Shown here: positions 17,727-26,445 of the stretch, one piece after another
How positions within the stretch are numbered: the stretch's first letter is position 1
Layout: every line of letters begins with the position of its first letter
From: Pontibacter litorisediminis
Lineage (GTDB): Bacteria > Bacteroidota > Bacteroidia > Cytophagales > Hymenobacteraceae
Direction: 5' to 3'
NCBI RefSeq assembly: GCF_029360645.1
Contig: NZ_JARDUA010000008.1
Span: 62,001 to 126,000 of the forward strand
Length of the DNA: 64,000 nt
Made by a program: the position numbers and the translations under genes
Notes under the pieces: generated by a model
What the model was told of the DNA's origin: nothing
What the model saw: only the letters and a program-made list of their open reading frames with translations
Database searches by the model: none

Positions 17727-18530
17727 ATGAAGATGCCTTTGAAAACCCATTACAAGGAAAACAAACTGGCGCTCCGCTGCGCCCTGGGAACCTGGTGCCT
17801 GCTGGCGCTGAGCCTGTGGGGGCTGCCGGTGGCTTTCTGCGGTTACCTGGAAAGCGACCTGGATACGGGGTTCTGGTATGCTGTCTCCGAATCCGGCGGC
17901 GTCTACGGCACGGCGGTGTTGGCGGTGGTGCTGTGCCTGGCGGCAGCCTGGCAACAAGAGCGCAGGCGTCATCGGGTGCGGGCTTTCGGGGCTGGTTTCG
18001 GCTTTTTGCTGGTCTTGCTGGGAGGGACCGCTGCCCTGAACGAGTACGGGGTCAAGCCGCTCCTGCACCAACCTCGGCCCAGCCACATGTTTCTCCTGGG
18101 GGAGGGGCAAAGCCCGTATTTAGCTGAGTTTTACCGTAAAACAGTGCCCGAGCGCCAGGTCTACCTGCAGGGGCACATACAGGCCAACGCTGATAAGTTT
18201 GCTGTAGTCTCCCCGCTGGTACTGGCGCACTGGGTGGCCGAGAGCGGCTACTCCTTTCCGTCGGGCCACTCGCAGAACGCCTTCCTGCTGGCCACAATGC
18301 TGGCCTTCTGGCTGTGCGGGCAGCTGCCGCCCGGCAGACGTGCTTGGTGCCTGCTGCCCCTGGGCTGGGCCCTGCTCGTGTGCCTCTCGCGCGTGGCGCT
18401 GGGGGTGCACTCCGAACTGGACGTGAGCCTGGGTGCCGCTTTCGGGCTGGTGCTGGCTTACCTTCTCTCGCTCACGGGCCTCCTGCACCGGGTGCTCACT
18501 TTAACCAAACCTGAAACAGACTTACCATGA
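17727..18530 (+). CDS. PAP2-family membrane phosphatase
   Basis: I use ATG 17727 (MKMPLKTHYKENK) because the upstream GTG extension has no membrane or signal logic. All three PAP2 motifs are present: KPLLHQPRP (K-x6-RP), FPSGHS, and SRVALGVHSELD (SR-x5-H-x3-D). Five or six membrane segments surround them. PAP2 enzymes remove phosphate from lipid phosphates such as phosphatidic acid or undecaprenyl pyrophosphate on the outer face of the inner membrane. It overlaps the glycosyltransferase gene by 4 bp (ATGA), so the two may act in one glycolipid pathway. Confidence 0.9.
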   Translation: MKMPLKTHYKENKLALRCALGTWCLLALSLWGLPVAFCGYLESDLDTGFWYAVSESGGVYGTAVLAVVLCLAAAWQQERRRHRVRAFGAGFGFLLVLLGGTAALNEYGVKPLLHQPRPSHMFLLGEGQSPYLAEFYRKTVPERQVYLQGHIQANADKFAVVSPLVLAHWVAESGYSFPSGHSQNAFLLATMLAFWLCGQLPPGRRAWCLLPLGWALLVCLSRVALGVHSELDVSLGAAFGLVLAYLLSLTGLLHRVLTLTKPETDLP

Positions 18531-19588
18531 AGATACTTTACGGAGTGCCCGGAGAGGGCATGGGCCACGCCACACGCAGCAAGGTTATCATTACCCACCT
18601 CCTGGAGCAAGGGCACCAGGTCCAGGTGGTTTCCAGCGCCCGGGCTTACCAGTTCTTAAGCAAAGCATTTCCGGGCCTGGTGCATGAGATCAAGGGCTTT
18701 CACCTGGCCTACCGCCAGGCGGCGGTTTCCAAGCTGGGAACAGCCCTGCTCACGCTCAAATCGGCGCCGGAGAACCTGCGCCGCAACTACGAGCGCTACC
18801 GCCAGCTGCTTGCCAGCTTTGCCCCGGAGGTGGTGATTTCAGACTTTGAGTCCTTTTCCTACTTTTTTGCCAAACAGCACCGCCTGCCCCTGCTCAGCAT
18901 CGACAACATGCAGGTGATGAGCCGCTGCACGCTCGACATTGCGGTGCCCAGGCAGGAGCGGGGCAGTTACGCCATCGCCAAAAACATTGTCCGCTCCAAG
19001 GTGCCGCGCTCGGACCATTACCTCATCTCCTCGTTTTTCGAGGCGCCGGTCTGCAAGGAGCGCACGAGCCTGGTGCCGCCCATCATCCGGCGCGAGATCC
19101 TGCAGGCCGCCCCGTCAGTCGGCACGCATGTGCTGGTTTACCAGACGAGCACCAGCCAAGCCAACCTGGTGGAGACGCTGCAACAGCTGCCGGCAGAGGA
19201 ATTCCGCGTCTACGGCTTTAACAAGGAGGAAACGCACGGCAACGTGCAGCTCAAGGCTTTCAGCGAGGAAGGCTTCATCCGGGACCTGGCCTCGGCCAAG
19301 GCGGTGGTGGCCAACGGTGGCTTTTCGCTGCTCAGCGAGGCGGTGTACCTGCGCAAGCCGGTCTGCTCGGTTCCGATTGACGGGCAGTTTGAGCAGTTTG
19401 TCAATGCCGCCTACGTGGAGAAGATGGGCTACGGCCGCCACTTTGCGGGCTTCAGCGCTGATGGGCTCAAGGCCTTTGTCTATGATTTGGAGCGTTTTCG
19501 GGACCGGCTGCAGGACTACCGGCAGGAAGGAAACACCCTTCTGTTTGCCGAGGTTGACCGGCAGCTGGCTTCCCTGGTGCCGGCCTGA
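18527..19588 (+). CDS. GT-B glycosyltransferase (MJ1255/UDP-glucuronosyltransferase-like)
   Basis: The 353-residue protein starts MKILYGVPGEGMGHATRSKV, the glycine-rich N-terminus of GT1/MurG-like GT-B enzymes. The C-terminal Rossmann half has VVANGGFSLLSEAVYLRKPV and PIDGQFEQFVNAAYVEKMGYG, the donor-binding stretch of the MJ1255-type family. It has no membrane segment, so it is cytoplasmic and probably transfers a sugar to a lipid or small acceptor. Translation is coupled to the PAP2 gene. Confidence 0.88.
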   Translation: MKILYGVPGEGMGHATRSKVIITHLLEQGHQVQVVSSARAYQFLSKAFPGLVHEIKGFHLAYRQAAVSKLGTALLTLKSAPENLRRNYERYRQLLASFAPEVVISDFESFSYFFAKQHRLPLLSIDNMQVMSRCTLDIAVPRQERGSYAIAKNIVRSKVPRSDHYLISSFFEAPVCKERTSLVPPIIRREILQAAPSVGTHVLVYQTSTSQANLVETLQQLPAEEFRVYGFNKEETHGNVQLKAFSEEGFIRDLASAKAVVANGGFSLLSEAVYLRKPVCSVPIDGQFEQFVNAAYVEKMGYGRHFAGFSADGLKAFVYDLERFRDRLQDYRQEGNTLLFAEVDRQLASLVPA

Positions 19589-19695
19589 GCGGAAAGGATC
19601 TCCTGCAGTAGGGATCCTTGGTCGGACATTGCTAGGCACGCATGGGCAGCCAGCCTGGCTAACGCCGGCGTTGTTTAATTTCTTAACGATAGTAC

Positions 19696-19986
19696 ATGAA
19701 GTGGTCCGCTTTTTATAGTTCATTCTTAGCGCCGGTTGTTTTGCTGGGCGTGTACCTGGCGTATATGCTTGCGACCTTCTCCAAAGCGAGCAGCTATGAA
19801 ACCGGGGTCAGGCAGGTGAACACGGTCATCGGCATCATTTATGCCACCCCGGTAGTACAGGTGCTTCTTTTCCTTGTGTACCGGAAGCGGCGCCGGGACA
19901 TCGCGCGCGGTATCCTGTATGGGGCATGCTTCTGGATCTTGGTGGCCCTGCTGCATTATTGGTTTTTTAAAGGCTTTGTCAGCTAA
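19696..19986 (+). CDS. Small three-helix membrane protein
   Basis: The 96-residue protein has hydrophobic segments near 8-27, 43-62 and 72-92, with a basic loop KRRRDIARG between the last two. I recognise no family. It lies 107 bp after the glycosyltransferase and 112 bp before another small membrane gene, so it may belong to the same transcript. Confidence 0.6.
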   Translation: MKWSAFYSSFLAPVVLLGVYLAYMLATFSKASSYETGVRQVNTVIGIIYATPVVQVLLFLVYRKRRRDIARGILYGACFWILVALLHYWFFKGFVS

Positions 19987-20098
19987 ATTGTGCCGCTTAG
20001 AAAGAGCTTGGCTTCGGAGCCGCTGAGCCCTTTCATGGGGCTGTGCCCAGCGCGCTGGCGGTCGCTGCTTCACCTATGCCAAAGAAATTGACAGTCGC

Positions 20099-20434
20099 AT
20101 GACGCTACTTCCCATCATTGGATTTCTTTACCTTTCCTTTATCGGGACGGCCTTCGGGGTTTTTGTGAACCTGCTTTTCTATTATGTGATGGACAGCCTG
20201 GATATGGAATACAGGCTGGGGGTTTACCGGTTTACCAAATGGACGTTCCTGATCGCCTGGCCGCTGAATACCGGGCTGCACTTCTTTATGGTTTGGCTGA
20301 CGCTAAGGTATAAACACGTCCAACTGATGGTAAGCTTCTGGAACATCGCTGCGTTTTTTGTGGTGGTGTCGGTTGTCGCCTTGATCAACTACAGAAGGTT
20401 GCGGGTGCCTGTACCTTTTGAGGAGTGGGAATAG
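20099..20434 (+). CDS. Small membrane protein with four hydrophobic segments
   Basis: The 111-residue protein ends VVALINYRRLRVPVPFEEWE and has about four hydrophobic segments. Its C-terminal 64 residues are homologous to the shorter ORF at 13079-13273, so this is the full-length member of a local two-copy family. No function is known to me. Start: ATG 20099. Confidence 0.6.
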   Translation: MTLLPIIGFLYLSFIGTAFGVFVNLLFYYVMDSLDMEYRLGVYRFTKWTFLIAWPLNTGLHFFMVWLTLRYKHVQLMVSFWNIAAFFVVVSVVALINYRRLRVPVPFEEWE

Positions 20435-20578
20435 CACCGTACGCCACAGCAGGCTCCAGCGTAACTTTAAGCTTTGGTGCCGATAGCGGTCTATCAAAAT
20501 GAACCCTAAACATAGTCTAGCCGCTGTCTTTAGGGTACTGTTACTTGACACCCGTATGTATGCCAGCAAAACGCGCAC

Positions 20579-20703
20579 GGAGAGCCTGTCCTGCTCAGCC
20601 TGATCCGCACCGGCACCTTCCAGCAAAGCCTGGCGCTGCAGCCGCCGGCCATTCCAACAAAGAGCCCTTTGAGCCGCCTGTTATTTTGCCGATAAATGTA
20701 CAG
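20579..20703 (+). pseudogene. Relic of a DUF4249-family lipoprotein gene
   Basis: One frame from 20579 reads GEPVLLSLIRTGTFQQSLAL, matching GEPLRLSLIRTSTFQEDLAL in the intact DUF4249 protein at 40389-41177. About 20 bases later, in another frame (20659 on), comes KEPFEPPVILPINVQ, matching DPFEPPVVLPTNV at its end. The roughly 170 residues between are gone. Only the head and tail of the gene remain, joined by an internal deletion and a frame change. The rest of 20435-21099 holds nothing I recognise, apart from a doubtful 69-residue frame at 20852-21061. Confidence 0.7.
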
Positions 20704-21099
20704 GACAGCACTTACGGCACAGCGCGGCATCTTCTACGTGTAAATGATTGCTGCCGCGAGTTGAGTCATATCCTACTTACAGTTTCTGAAGCCTAATGTC
20801 CTGTCATGTAACGCTCACATTACTGCAAGCAAGGGTAGTGCTCTTAAGGCTATGATGGGAGGACTTACACATATTCTGTCTAAACTAGGGCAGGTGTCAA
20901 AAAATAAATGTTCACGCTTGTGTGTTTATGCATGGTTGATGCAGCAAACGGAGATTACCGTGTCCAAGCGCTGGAAACTAGCTTCCGAGTTATTGGCCTG
21001 TGCGATGCTGGCCATGGGGCTGCTTGGGGTCGGTGGTTGGTTTTTGATTCTTACCGGTTGAAGCAGTCGAGCGAAATTCAAAAGCTTCGCCGTAAAAGA

Positions 21100-21672
21100 T
21101 CAGTTGGTATTGCTAATCCTGAGCTTCTCCCTGATAACTTTCAGCGCCTTGTAAAGGTGGTTTTCAATGTTACTGTTGCTGGTGTTGAGCAGCTGGGCGA
21201 TCTCAGTGTTACTTTTACCCTCCAGGCGGCTCAACACAAACACCTGTCGCCTCACCGGGGGCAATGCGGCATAAGTCTCTTCAAGTAACCTTTCCAGGTC
21301 CCGGTAGTCAACCGTCTCCTCGGTAAAACACCCGGTGGCATCGCCCCTGGCAGAAAGGTACTGGGCAAACGCGAACTCATAGGCCTTGCGCCGACCTTTG
21401 TTATAGGCAATGCTTTTGGCGATGCTGAACAGATAGCCTTCAAAATTCTGCTCCGGGTCCAACTGACAGCGCCGCTCCCATACCTTAAGAAAGATCTCCT
21501 GCACTATTTCCTCAGCCTCCTCCTTCTGCCCGACAAGGCGCAGGGCGAATGCAAACAGCCTGGGCTCGAAAAGCTCATACAAGTTTTCAAATACAGACAC
21601 ATCCCCTGCCCTCAGAGCCACTATGGCAGCGGGCAAACTGTTGACGCCCTTTAGCTTCATGTGATAGTTCAT
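21100..21672 (-). CDS. ECF RNA polymerase sigma factor
   Basis: The 190-residue protein has region 2 (FENLYELFEPRLFAFALRLV, then EEIVQEIFLKVWERR) and region 4 (LPPVRRQVFVLSRLEGKSNT and IAQLLNTSNSNIENHLYKAL). It is transcribed away from the fecR-susC operon with a 190-bp shared intergenic region. In Bacteroidota such sigma factors are held by FecR anti-sigmas and released when a SusC/FecA receptor with an STN domain binds its ligand. All three parts are here, so I infer it drives the glycan operon. Confidence 0.92.
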   Translation of the reverse strand: MNYHMKLKGVNSLPAAIVALRAGDVSVFENLYELFEPRLFAFALRLVGQKEEAEEIVQEIFLKVWERRCQLDPEQNFEGYLFSIAKSIAYNKGRRKAYEFAFAQYLSARGDATGCFTEETVDYRDLERLLEETYAALPPVRRQVFVLSRLEGKSNTEIAQLLNTSNSNIENHLYKALKVIREKLRISNTN

Positions 21673-21860
21673 GCTTAGGTGAGATGAGGAAACAGGACTT
21701 CCACCAGTACAGCCAGGCGCAATAACTGTTGCCCGGGAATCCCATGTCTAAAAGTAATAAGTTAAAATAACTGCGCAAAAGTGAGCGCTTAATTATTTTT
21801 TAACAAGGGAGGTGGTGCAAAGGAAGCCTTGTGTGTAATATATATAAACAATCAAATCGA

Positions 21861-22895
21861 ATGGACAGCAAGCTACTTGATCGGTTCTACAAAGGCGAAT
21901 GCACCTCCGAAGAGGTACGGGAAGTACTGCAGTGGTTTAGGCAGCAACAGCTGGACCCGGAAAAGGAGCAGGACCTCTATGCCCTATGGCAGGAGGCAGC
22001 CCGGCAACCCATAGAGGTGCCGGAGCATGACGCAGGACTGGTGTTTGCCAAGATACGGGCGAAACTAGGCGAAACGGGAGAGCCGGAAAAACAGGGTAGG
22101 GTTGTCAGGTTCAGGAGATTGACCAGCGCACCTGCCTGGGCAAAGGTTGCCGCCGTCCTGTTGCTTCCCCTGTGCCTGATAGGGGCCCTGTTGCTGCACC
22201 TGAATGGAGCCGAGCCTGCAAAAATGGCCTATCATACCATCGAGGCAGCACCCGGAGTGAAGAAAACGATCCGTCTTGCCGACGGCTCGACTATCAAGCT
22301 GAATGCGGGAAGCAGTGTTTCCTTTGCTAAGAATTTCGGAGCGGAGAAGCGCATCGTTACGCTGCAGGGCGAAGCTTTCTTCGAAGTAGCCAAAGACAGC
22401 CTGCGTCCTTTCATTGTGCATACGGGGAACATCTCCACGCAGGCCCTGGGCACTTCTTTCAATGTCGACTATAGGCTGCATGAGGGCACCATATCGGTGG
22501 CGCTAGCCACTGGCCTGGTGAAGGTGGAGCAGGGGGAACAGGCTCATAAGCGGCTGCTGTCCCTCCTGAGGCCGGGGCAGCAACTGGCATATGACAAGGC
22601 ATCACAACAGCACACAGTGGCACCGTTCGACAGGAGGGAGGTACTGGCCTGGAAAGAAGACATACTCTCTTTCCGGAAAGCGAGCATGGACCAGGTGATC
22701 AGAGAGCTGGAGAACTGGTATGGCGTGCGCATTGAGGTGGACACGGAGGGCGGGCAGGATACCGCGTGGAACTACACCGGGGAGTATCACCAGGAGACAC
22801 TCGGGAAAGTGCTGGACGGCATTGGCTTCGTGAAGGGGTTCACATACACCAGGTCAGGCAAGCAGGTAAGGATTAAATTGGATAAAAAGCAATGA
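21861..22895 (+). CDS. FecR-family anti-sigma factor
   Basis: I use ATG 21861 (MDSKLLDRFYKGECTSEEV), which gives the usual FecR start; an upstream in-frame GTG at 21831 adds nothing family-like. The N-terminal 75 residues are the cytoplasmic sigma-binding part. A single membrane segment follows (VAAVLLLPLCLIGALLLHL, near 105-123), then the periplasmic FecR domain (GVKKTIRLADGSTIKLNAGS) and the C-terminal STN-like domain (EVLAWKEDILSFRKASMDQV). It transmits receptor state to the ECF sigma. A strong hairpin lies 27 bp after the stop. Confidence 0.93.
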   Translation: MDSKLLDRFYKGECTSEEVREVLQWFRQQQLDPEKEQDLYALWQEAARQPIEVPEHDAGLVFAKIRAKLGETGEPEKQGRVVRFRRLTSAPAWAKVAAVLLLPLCLIGALLLHLNGAEPAKMAYHTIEAAPGVKKTIRLADGSTIKLNAGSSVSFAKNFGAEKRIVTLQGEAFFEVAKDSLRPFIVHTGNISTQALGTSFNVDYRLHEGTISVALATGLVKVEQGEQAHKRLLSLLRPGQQLAYDKASQQHTVAPFDRREVLAWKEDILSFRKASMDQVIRELENWYGVRIEVDTEGGQDTAWNYTGEYHQETLGKVLDGIGFVKGFTYTRSGKQVRIKLDKKQ

Positions 22896-22921
22896 AATGT
22901 ACATGAGACGGGAATAAAATA

Positions 22922-22948
22922 CAGCCAGGCCTGAAGCAGGCCTGGCTG
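22922..22948 (+). promoter_or_regulatory. Hairpin between fecR and susC
   Basis: Arms cagccaggcct and aggcctggctg pair perfectly over 11 bp around the loop gaagc. No T-run follows, so it is a weak or factor-dependent terminator, or an mRNA processing element, which would let susC be expressed at a different level from fecR. Confidence 0.6.
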
Positions 22949-23039
22949 CGGATGCCTCCCAGGAAATCTGTTGGCGCAAATTGTACCTGAAGAGGCAGTT
23001 GTTTAATCGGAATCAACTCACAATCAAACACCCAAATTT

Positions 23040-26000
23040 ATGGAAAACAGTCTTTACTACCTACTAAAAGGTAGGAGGGCCAGCACTTTGTCCTTGGTGC
23101 TCGCTCTCTGGTGCCTCAGTTTTTCCTCCCTTGCCTCAAGTTCCGGGCCTGACATGCAGCGTGAACGGGTTACGTTAACCTTGCAAGAGGCCTCGTTGAT
23201 GGAATTCATCAGGCATGTGGAAGCACAAACGCCGTTTCGTTTCACATTTGACGAAACAGAGCTGGCAGAAAAGCGCAATATTTCAGTCAGAGCCCATAAA
23301 GAGCCCCTTGGCAAGGTACTGGAGCGCATTACCTCCCAAACGGGGCTAGAGTTCAGGCTCATCAACAACAACATTCACATCCGCACCCAGCCCATACAGC
23401 CCAAGCCCCTTCCGGCCGGCAAGAGCGCCTTTCAGGAGCCGGCAACGGTGACAGGCCGTGTGACGGATGCGAGCGGCACGGGGCTTCCCGGTGTTACGGT
23501 GCTTTTAAAAGGCACCACGACTGCGGCTCCCACTGACGCAGCGGGAAGATATACCTTAAACGTGCCGGATGGAAGCGGTACGCTGGTGTTTTCCTTTATA
23601 GGATATCAGACGCAGGAAGTGCCCATCAGCAACAGGACCAGTATTGATGTGGTGCTAGCCGATGACGCCAAGGCGCTGGAGGAAGTAGTGGTGGTGGGAT
23701 ACGGCACACAGGAGAAGAGCGACCTGACCGGAGCCGTATCTTCGGTAAAAGGTGAGGAGGTAAAGAAGATTGCCTCCAACACGCCCGCAGACGCCCTGCA
23801 GGGAAGAGTGTCGGGCGTAACCATCCGCCGTGGCTCGGGCAATCCAAGGGCTGGCACTGACATTAATATCCGGGGGGTGCGCTCGCTGAGCGGCAACAAC
23901 CCGCTGGTTATCATCGACGGTATCCAGGGCAACTTCGACCTGCTCAACCCGGATGATATTGAGAGCATAGAGGTGCTCAAGGACGGTGCCGCAGCCGCCA
24001 TCTATGGCTCCCTGGCAGCCAACGGCGTGGTGATTGTAACCACTAAGTCGGGAAAGTCCGGCAAGATGAAGGTGGAGTTCAGCAGCTACTACGGCGTGGA
24101 CAAGCTGCAGAACAAGCTGGAACTGGTAGACAGTGAGGGCTATAGCCGCGTGGCCCGCATGGCTGCCCAAAATGCTGGAATGCCTGCACCAGACTTCCTG
24201 AGCGATACCTGGACGGCCAACACCGACTGGGTGGACGAACTTTTCGACAACGGTACCTTTCAGAACTATAACCTGACCTTTGGCGGCGGCACCGAGAACG
24301 TGAATTACATGCTGTCGGGCAGTTATAACCTGCGCGAAGGCATCTTACAGGGCGAAGACCGGGAGAAAAAGCAGCTTAGGGCCAAGGTAGGAGCAAAACA
24401 AGGAAGGCTCTCAGTAGATGCAAATATATATTATGTGGAGAACGATGACCACATTTTCGGGGGCAGCATTTATGAGGCCTACTCCATGCCCGCCATCATC
24501 CCGGCGCGCGATCCCGCCAAGAAGTATGGCTTTGGCTACATTGATGATAACCTGTACAACGACCTGCCTGACCACGAGAATCCATTAGGGGTTGACTTTT
24601 ATAACAAGAACACAGCCGCTGAGGAGAACCTGACCACCAACTTCTCGGCCACCTACGACTTGTTTGAGAACCTTAAGGTTACCGGCAGGGCAGGTGTGGA
24701 GAACGCCAACACGTTCAGCTACCGCCATACCAAACCGTATCAGGTAGGCAACAAAACCGAGGTGCGTTTCCACGAGGTCTATGAGTACCGAGGAGAGTAC
24801 CAGCAGACAAACATGGAGCTCTTTGCCAACTATAGCAAGCAGTTCGGCAGCCATAGCCTGGAGGTACTCTTGGGCGGCTCCCGTCAACGCATCGAAGATA
24901 ATTTCATTGCCACATCGGTAGAGGGCAAGCAGGTGCTGCCCGATGGCACGGAGGTACCTATCGGGTTCCTGGACCCCAGCTTCGGCACCTTGAGTGCGGG
25001 CCAGGGCGGGGTAACGACAAATGAAGGGTCAGGAACGGCCATTTCCAGGCTGTCGCAATATGGCCGCATCAACTACGCTTTCCTGGACAGATACCTGATT
25101 CAGGCCACTGTGCGCCGCGACGGTTCCTCTAAGTTTGGGGTAAATAACCGCTGGGGCGTTTTCCCGTCCTTCGGTCTTGGCTGGAAAGTTAGCGAGGAGG
25201 AATTCTTCCAGGTGGATTTCATCAGCTCCCTGAAGCTGCGCGGTAGCTGGGGGCAGCTGGGCAGCGAGGCCACGCTCGGGGCCTATGACTATCAGGTAAA
25301 CACGGTGACCGGCTACCGCTACCCCTTTGGCGCTGCCGAGACTCAGCGCATTGGCACAACCCTTACAAACATCCCGAACCCGGACCTGAAGTGGGAGACT
25401 GCTGAGACGGTGAACCTGGGGGTGGACTTTGGCCTGCTTGGGGACAGGGTTACCGGCTCCGTTAACTACTACACGCGCAACACACGCGACATGATCATTC
25501 CGCTGGTGCTGCCGGGTTCCGCTGGCTTCAACAACCTGAACGTGAACTTTGGCGATGTGGAAAATAAGGGTATTGAGCTTGAGGCCCAGTACCGGAAGGC
25601 GAGCGGTGTTTTTCAGTATTCCGCTGGCATCACCCTTGCCAACAATTCCAACAAAATTACCAAAGTGGCCAATACCTCCCGTGACGAGTTCCTGGGCGAC
25701 GACACCACCATTGACGGGGAGCCGGCCAACCGTTCCCGTCTGGGCTACCCCATCGGTTCCTTTTTTGTATACCAGGCAGACGGCATTTTCCAGACCGAGG
25801 AGGAGGTACTGCAGCACACCGGCACCGATGCCGAGGGCAATACCGTGCAGGTGCAGCCAAATGCCCAGCCAGGGGATATCCGCTTCCGCGACGTGAACGG
25901 CGATGGGCAGCTGAACACCGAGGACCTGGTGTACGCCGGCTCCGGCTTTCCTAAATTCAACATCGGCGCCAACTTCTCGGCAACCTACAAGGCCTTCGAC

Positions 26001-26441
26001 TTCTCGCTGCAGCTTTACGGCGCTTCGGGCTTCAAAGTCTACAACGCCGTGCGGCAGAACTTTGAGGCCATGGACAATTACGAGAACTACATGACTTCTG
26101 CCCTGGATGCCTGGACTCCGGAGAACCGGGATTCAGACGTGCCCAGAGCCGTGTTCGGAGACCCCAACCAGAACGCGCGCCGCAACTCCACCCGCTTTAT
26201 CGAGGACGGAAACTACCTGCGCCTGCGCAACATCCAACTCGGCTACACGCTGCCATCGTCCCTGACGCAGAAAGCAAGTATAGAGCGGCTGCGCGTGTAC
26301 GTGAGCGGGCAGAACCTCTTTACCTGGACGGGCTACAGCGGCATTGACCCGGAAGTGGGCGGCACGCTGAACGCGGGTACGGACTTCAGCTCTTACCCCA
26401 ATGTAAAAACGATGTTACTCGGACTTCAAGTAAACTTTTAG
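23040..26441 (+). CDS. SusC/RagA-family TonB-dependent receptor with STN domain
   Basis: The 1133-residue protein has a signal peptide, then an STN (secretin/TonB short N-terminal) domain at about 40-115 (VTLTLQEASLMEFIRHVE, ending NNNIHIR). A carboxypeptidase-like domain at about 133-205 (VTGRVTDASGTGLPGVTVLL), a TonB box region (EEVVVVGYGTQ) and a plug (PLVIIDGIQG, then IEVLKDGAAAAIYG) follow, and then the beta-barrel to a C-terminal F. The STN domain shows that it signals to FecR. With SusD it imports an oligosaccharide across the outer membrane. Confidence 0.96.
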   Translation: MENSLYYLLKGRRASTLSLVLALWCLSFSSLASSSGPDMQRERVTLTLQEASLMEFIRHVEAQTPFRFTFDETELAEKRNISVRAHKEPLGKVLERITSQTGLEFRLINNNIHIRTQPIQPKPLPAGKSAFQEPATVTGRVTDASGTGLPGVTVLLKGTTTAAPTDAAGRYTLNVPDGSGTLVFSFIGYQTQEVPISNRTSIDVVLADDAKALEEVVVVGYGTQEKSDLTGAVSSVKGEEVKKIASNTPADALQGRVSGVTIRRGSGNPRAGTDINIRGVRSLSGNNPLVIIDGIQGNFDLLNPDDIESIEVLKDGAAAAIYGSLAANGVVIVTTKSGKSGKMKVEFSSYYGVDKLQNKLELVDSEGYSRVARMAAQNAGMPAPDFLSDTWTANTDWVDELFDNGTFQNYNLTFGGGTENVNYMLSGSYNLREGILQGEDREKKQLRAKVGAKQGRLSVDANIYYVENDDHIFGGSIYEAYSMPAIIPARDPAKKYGFGYIDDNLYNDLPDHENPLGVDFYNKNTAAEENLTTNFSATYDLFENLKVTGRAGVENANTFSYRHTKPYQVGNKTEVRFHEVYEYRGEYQQTNMELFANYSKQFGSHSLEVLLGGSRQRIEDNFIATSVEGKQVLPDGTEVPIGFLDPSFGTLSAGQGGVTTNEGSGTAISRLSQYGRINYAFLDRYLIQATVRRDGSSKFGVNNRWGVFPSFGLGWKVSEEEFFQVDFISSLKLRGSWGQLGSEATLGAYDYQVNTVTGYRYPFGAAETQRIGTTLTNIPNPDLKWETAETVNLGVDFGLLGDRVTGSVNYYTRNTRDMIIPLVLPGSAGFNNLNVNFGDVENKGIELEAQYRKASGVFQYSAGITLANNSNKITKVANTSRDEFLGDDTTIDGEPANRSRLGYPIGSFFVYQADGIFQTEEEVLQHTGTDAEGNTVQVQPNAQPGDIRFRDVNGDGQLNTEDLVYAGSGFPKFNIGANFSATYKAFDFSLQLYGASGFKVYNAVRQNFEAMDNYENYMTSALDAWTPENRDSDVPRAVFGDPNQNARRNSTRFIEDGNYLRLRNIQLGYTLPSSLTQKASIERLRVYVSGQNLFTWTGYSGIDPEVGGTLNAGTDFSSYPNVKTMLLGLQVNF

Positions 26442-26445
26442 GAAC

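Noticed and set aside
20852..21061. 69-residue membrane protein
   Set aside because: A single hydrophobic stretch in a relic-rich gap with no family resemblance; not enough support for a gene call.
25029..25817. 262-residue minus-strand frame inside susC
   Set aside because: It is antisense to the receptor barrel and has low-information composition; susC has full domain support.
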